Source of the DNA: CAVRIA01 sp963721115 | Lineage (GTDB): Bacteria; Desulfobacterota; Binatia; HRBIN30; CADEER01 | Assembly (NCBI GenBank): GCA_963721115.1 | Contig: CAVRIA010000025.1 | Coordinates: 30,319-94,318, forward strand | Length of the DNA: 64,000 bases | Direction of reading: 5' to 3' | Program-made: the position numbers and the translations under genes | The notes under the pieces: model-generated | Databases searched by the model: none | Seen by the model: only the letters and a program-made list of their open reading frames with translations | Told to the model about the DNA's origin: nothing | Shown: one piece after another, positions 60,754 to 64,000 of the stretch | How the letters are laid out: the number at the start of each line of letters is the position of its first letter | How positions within the stretch are numbered: the first letter of the stretch is position 1

Positions 60754-62418
60754 ATGGACGAGACAGGGCGAGAGGCCTTCACGACCCACGAAGTGCTCAA
60801 TCAGCCGCCGCCGCTCGAAGGCTACAACCTGTTCGAGCAGGATCGAGCCCTCGGCGAGGCGTTGCGCCGCGAAGGGGGCGGTTGGGCCGAGGAACGCTGC
60901 CGGCGCTTCGGCGAGATCCTCGGCGGCGAGCCCCTCGCCTGGGGCTCTCAGGCTAACGAGAACCCGCCCCGGCTCCGCACCCACGACCGCTACGGCCACC
61001 GCATCGACGAAGTGGAGTTTCACCCCGCCTGGCACCGGTTGATGGACCTCGCCGTCACGCACGAGCTGCACGCGCTGCCGTGGCGCCAGCCTCGCCCCGG
61101 CGCGCACGTGGCCCGGGCCGCCCTGTTCGTTCTCCTCTCCCAAGTGGAAGCCGGCGTCGGCTGCCCGCTGTCGATGACCTACTCGGCGATCCCCGCCCTG
61201 CGCGTCCAGCCCGAGGTGGCCGAGGAGTGGGTGCCGCGCCTCACCTCCGACCACTACGATCCGCGCCTCGTTCCGTCGCCGCAGAAGTCCGGATGCCTGT
61301 GCGGGATGGCGATGACCGAGAAGCAGGGCGGCTCGGACGTGCGCGCCAACACCACCAGAGCGGTGCCCGTCGGCAAGGGCGGCCCCGGGGGCGAGTACGA
61401 GATCACCGGGCACAAGTGGTTCTGCTCGGCGCCGATGAGCGACGCGTTCCTGGTCCTGGCGCAGACCGGGCGCGGTCTCTCCTGCTTTCTGCTGCCGCGC
61501 TGGCGGCCCGACGGCACCCGCAACCGCTTTCACATCCAGCGCCTCAAGGACAAGCTGGGCAATCGCTCCAACGCATCGAGCGAGGTGGAGTTCCAGGCCG
61601 CCTGGGCGCGCCTGATCGGCGAGGAGGGGCGCGGTGTTCCGACCATCATCGAGATGGTCAACCACACCCGGCTCGACTGCGTCATCGGCGCCACCGCCGG
61701 CATGAGACAGGCGGTCGCACAGGCGACCCATCACGCCGCCTACCGCTCGGCGTTCGGCAAGCGCCTGATCGACCAACCGCTGATGCGCAACGTTCTGGCC
61801 GACCTCTGTATCGAGTCGGAGGCAGCGACCATCGCGATGATGCGCCTGGCGCGCGCCTACGATGACGCGCCGGAGAGCGATCGGGAGCGCCGCTTCGCCC
61901 GCCTCGCCACCGCGGTCACCAAGTACTGGGTCTGCAAACGCAATCCGCCGCACGCGGCCGAGGCGCTCGAGTGCCTGGGGGGCAGCGGTTACGTCGAGGA
62001 GTCGGGAATGCCGCGCCTCTATCGCGAGGCGCCACTGAACTCCATCTGGGAAGGGTCCGGGAACGTCATGTGCCTCGACGTCCTGCGCGCGATGGGACGC
62101 GAGCCGGAAGCCGTCGAGGCCTTTTTCGACGAAGTCGGCCTCGCCGCCGGCCAGGACTCCCGACTCGATCGCTTCGCCGAGTCGATCCGGGCCGAGCTCG
62201 CCGACTTCGCCGAGATCGAGGTGCGCGCGCGGCACATCGTGGAACGACTGGCCAAGGCGCTGCAGGCCTCTCTGCTGGTCCGCCATGGCGATCCCGCCGT
62301 GGCGGACGCTTTCTGCGCCTCGCGTCTCGCGGCCGACCGCGACCTGGCCTTCGGCACCCTGCCGCGCGGAATCGATTTCGAACGCCTCATCGAGCGGGCT
62401 CGGCCGCAGACCAGCTGA
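60754..62418 (+). CDS. AidB-like acyl-CoA dehydrogenase
   Basis: 554-residue flavoprotein of the AidB branch of the acyl-CoA dehydrogenase family. The N-terminal segment RTHDRYGHRIDEVEFHPAWH is the AidB signature. GMAMTEKQGGSDVRANTT is the FAD/substrate loop, EITGHKWFCSAPMSDAFLVL follows, and a long C-terminal helical domain closes the protein. In E. coli AidB is linked to the response to alkylation damage and shows weak isovaleryl-CoA dehydrogenase activity. Start at 60754 follows AAGGAGG, an excellent ribosome-binding site; a longer upstream frame is not supported. It is not grouped with other ada-type genes here. Confidence 0.9.
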   Translation: MDETGREAFTTHEVLNQPPPLEGYNLFEQDRALGEALRREGGGWAEERCRRFGEILGGEPLAWGSQANENPPRLRTHDRYGHRIDEVEFHPAWHRLMDLAVTHELHALPWRQPRPGAHVARAALFVLLSQVEAGVGCPLSMTYSAIPALRVQPEVAEEWVPRLTSDHYDPRLVPSPQKSGCLCGMAMTEKQGGSDVRANTTRAVPVGKGGPGGEYEITGHKWFCSAPMSDAFLVLAQTGRGLSCFLLPRWRPDGTRNRFHIQRLKDKLGNRSNASSEVEFQAAWARLIGEEGRGVPTIIEMVNHTRLDCVIGATAGMRQAVAQATHHAAYRSAFGKRLIDQPLMRNVLADLCIESEAATIAMMRLARAYDDAPESDRERRFARLATAVTKYWVCKRNPPHAAEALECLGGSGYVEESGMPRLYREAPLNSIWEGSGNVMCLDVLRAMGREPEAVEAFFDEVGLAAGQDSRLDRFAESIRAELADFAEIEVRARHIVERLAKALQASLLVRHGDPAVADAFCASRLAADRDLAFGTLPRGIDFERLIERARPQTS

Positions 62419-62832
62419 GAGACCGGCCGCCGCAAAGCCGTGGGCCGGGCGGGTCGTGCGGCCGTCCACCCGCCGAAGCGACTCGCCCCCGTAGGGGGAG
62501 CGTCGCCCCGGCAATCCAGGAGGCAGATCCGGCCGATGAATCTTCGCATCGCCCCGCCTTTGTCCCGGCGCTGACGTGGTCTACAATGTCGGCAGGTTCA
62601 CGGACATGCCGCTCGGCTCATTCCACCCGCTCGGGTCCTCCTTCGATCCGCCATTCGATACCCCAGAGGGCTCGATCCCCCGGTCATCAAGGCAAGGCTG
62701 CGGCATTCCCGGAGGCGCCACGAGTCGCCGGACTCCGAACAGGGTCCGTCCCGCGACACCGAGGCCGCGTTGCGCGAGGCGCCGCAACGCCCCGATCTCG
62801 CCCTGCGCCAGAAAGAGACGGCCCGCGCTCTG
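62419..62832. other. Gene-poor stretch upstream of the receiver protein
   Basis: About 410 nt in which I see no recognisable gene, RNA or repeat. The receiver frame stays open back to 62770, but those 21 extra residues (REAPQRPDLALRQKETARAL) lack family similarity. Confidence 0.45.
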
Positions 62833-63213
62833 ATGGAGCGCGTCCTCATCGTCGAGGACGACGTCTCCTCGGCGGCCAGCATGTCGCTTCTGCTCGAGCT
62901 GAGCGGCTACACGGTGGCCGTGGCCCACGACGGTTCGAGCGGCATCGAAACGGCGCGTCAGTTCCGGCCCGAGGTCGTCGTATGCGACATCGGACTTCCG
63001 GGCGAAATGGACGGCTACGCGGTCGCGAAGGCGTTCCGCGCCGACCCGTCGCTGCGCCCGGCGTTCCTCATCGCTCTGACCGGCTACGGCCAGCACGAGG
63101 ACCGGCGCCGGGCCGAGGCGGCCGGCTTCGATACCCACATGACCAAGCCCGCCGATCCATCCGTTTTGAAGGCCCTACTGAGCGAGGCCGCGATTCTCTC
63201 CCCCGACGCCTGA
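62833..63213 (+). CDS. Stand-alone response-regulator receiver
   Basis: 126-residue CheY-like receiver with no output domain. The acidic pocket is ERVLIVEDDVSS, the phospho-acceptor is Asp52 in EVVVCDIGLPGEMDGYAVA, the switch Thr is in IALTGYGQ, and the Lys in HMTKPADPSVL. It resembles the receivers that sit at the end of hybrid histidine kinases. No kinase is adjacent; the soluble PAS kinase at 13226 is ~50 kb away. Start at 62833; a frame extending upstream cannot be ruled out. It converges with engB, 11 nt apart. Confidence 0.9.
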   Translation: MERVLIVEDDVSSAASMSLLLELSGYTVAVAHDGSSGIETARQFRPEVVVCDIGLPGEMDGYAVAKAFRADPSLRPAFLIALTGYGQHEDRRRAEAAGFDTHMTKPADPSVLKALLSEAAILSPDA

Positions 63214-63224
63214 AGGCGCCGTCC

Positions 63225-63794
63225 TCAGTCCGCGGCGGCGGCGCGCACGGCGCGCCACAGATCCTCCACCCCCTCCCCGGTCAGGGAGGAGAACGGGAGG
63301 AGCGTCTTTCCCGGCCGTCTCGCGGCGATCTGCGCCATCCGCGCCGCCCGCCGGCTGCGCCCGATCTTGTCGATCTTGGTGGCCACCAGAATCGCCCGGA
63401 TCCGGTGCGCCTCCAAAAAATCGAGCAGCAGGACGTCGTCGTCCTCCAGGCCGCGTCGAGCATCGACGATGACGACCACGGCCCGCAGCGCGTCGCGCCG
63501 CACCAGGTAGTCGTCGACCAGCGCGCGCCAGCTGTCACGCAGCGCCAGGGGAACGCGGGCGAACCCGTACCCCGGCAGGTCGACCAGAACGAGGCGGTCG
63601 TCGACGGCGAAGAAGTTGACCTGCTGGGTGCGCCCCGGCGTCTTGCTGACCCGCGCCACGCGGCGCCGGCCGGTCAGTCGGTTCAGCAGCGACGATTTCC
63701 CGACGTTCGATCGCCCGGCGAACGCCACCTCCGGCGCCCGACCGGGCGGAAACTGCTCGGGCCGAGCGGCTCCGAGAATGAACTCCACGTGCAT
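63225..63794 (-). CDS. engB: Ribosome-biogenesis GTPase EngB (YihA/YsxC)
   Basis: 189-residue GTPase needed for 50S subunit assembly. G1 is AFAGRSNVGKSSLLNRLTGR, the switch I Thr lies in TPGRTQQVNFF, G3 is VLVDLPGYGFARVP, G4 is ATKIDK and G5 is FSSLTGEG. Length and motif order are standard; the G4 residue Ile in place of Ala/Cys is a minor difference. Another minus-strand gene ends 61 nt upstream of its start. Confidence 0.96.
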   Translation of the reverse strand: MHVEFILGAARPEQFPPGRAPEVAFAGRSNVGKSSLLNRLTGRRRVARVSKTPGRTQQVNFFAVDDRLVLVDLPGYGFARVPLALRDSWRALVDDYLVRRDALRAVVVIVDARRGLEDDDVLLLDFLEAHRIRAILVATKIDKIGRSRRAARMAQIAARRPGKTLLPFSSLTGEGVEDLWRAVRAAAAD

Positions 63795-63855
63795 GGGGCG
63801 AGCGGCGGAAAAGGCCGGCGCGGTCTCCTCCCTCGACCTCCGTCGCGCGCCCCCG

Positions 63856-63999
63856 TCACTCCTTCACGGCGGGCGCCGCGCCCGTGTACTTCTCGACGCC
63901 GCGGATGGTGTTGACGAAGGTCTCCCGGTTGGCGCTGTTCAGGACCGACTCGGGAAACGGCACCGAAACCTTGTCGCGTGCCTTCGACTCGTAGACGAT
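63856..63999 (-). CDS. C-terminal fragment of an unidentified protein, truncated by window end
   Basis: The last 47 residues of a minus-strand gene, reading IVYESKARDKVSVPFPESVL and ending GVEKYTGAAPAVKE. Codon use is like the neighbours. Too little is present to name a family; no transmembrane or metal motif is visible. It lies upstream of engB on the same strand and may share its transcript. Confidence 0.6.
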   Translation of the reverse strand: MVYESKARDKVSVPFPESVLNSANRETFVNTIRGVEKYTGAAPAVKE

Positions 64000-64000
64000 T

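Overview
The window is about 67-68% GC, densely coding bacterial DNA. It reads like an uncultured Gram-negative of the deltaproteobacterial/Binatota type. That placement is an inference from three things: the gene order tilS-ftsH-cdaA-cdaR-glmM-pdxJ-nnr-tsaE-lysC-cimA, which is familiar from deltaproteobacteria; the many acyl-CoA dehydrogenases, SDRs and flavin enzymes; and secreted proteins with Thr/Pro/Ala-rich linkers and dockerin-like tails. No rRNA, convincing tRNA, CRISPR array or transposase gene was seen.

Layout. 1-11417 (minus): a tightly packed housekeeping operon for tRNA modification and proteolysis (tilS, ftsH), c-di-AMP synthesis and its regulator next to glmM (cdaA, cdaR, glmM), cofactor and metabolite repair (pdxJ, nnr), tsaE, and amino-acid synthesis (lysC, cimA). 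11504-24214: a small secreted protein, an SDR, a PAS histidine kinase, membrane proteins, an acyl-CoA dehydrogenase, a ThDP enzyme, a GNAT enzyme, a flavin monooxygenase, a lipid acyltransferase and an LLM flavin oxidoreductase. 24387-34627: largely exported or surface proteins (YVTN propeller, membrane-anchored metallo-hydrolase, a rearranged beta-helix/dockerin gene, a large alpha/beta hydrolase), with an amidohydrolase and a GltD-like oxidoreductase. 34751-38808: acyl-CoA dehydrogenase, ClpP-like protease, B12-type radical SAM enzyme. 38813-41414: the ilvBN operon behind a valine-rich leader peptide and attenuator. 41587-46567: a lipoprotein fusing penicillin acylase to an alpha/beta hydrolase, a MITE-like palindromic element, and a cohesin/dockerin protein. 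46795-54760: TreT-like glycosyltransferase, patatin, TPR proteins and a YVTN/di-haem cytochrome. 54913-64000: CoA metabolism (SDR, enoyl-CoA hydratase, Mcd-like dehydrogenase, Mcl-like lyase, Sfp-type PPTase, AidB-like dehydrogenase), an orphan receiver, EngB, and a truncated final gene.

The most notable items are: (1) a complete Val-leader attenuator before ilvB; (2) a beta-helix gene whose central ~325 bp lie inverted on the opposite strand; (3) the penicillin-acylase/alpha-beta-hydrolase fusion; (4) a ~130-bp palindromic element flanked by a direct repeat that includes a stop codon; (5) adjacent Mcd- and Mcl-like genes suggesting the ethylmalonyl-CoA pathway.

Quality caution: at least 15 genes or gene segments look interrupted by single-base frameshifts, including the normally essential ftsH and ilvB. 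Uncorrected indel errors in the assembly are the simplest explanation. Frameshifted genes are therefore annotated over their reconstructed span.
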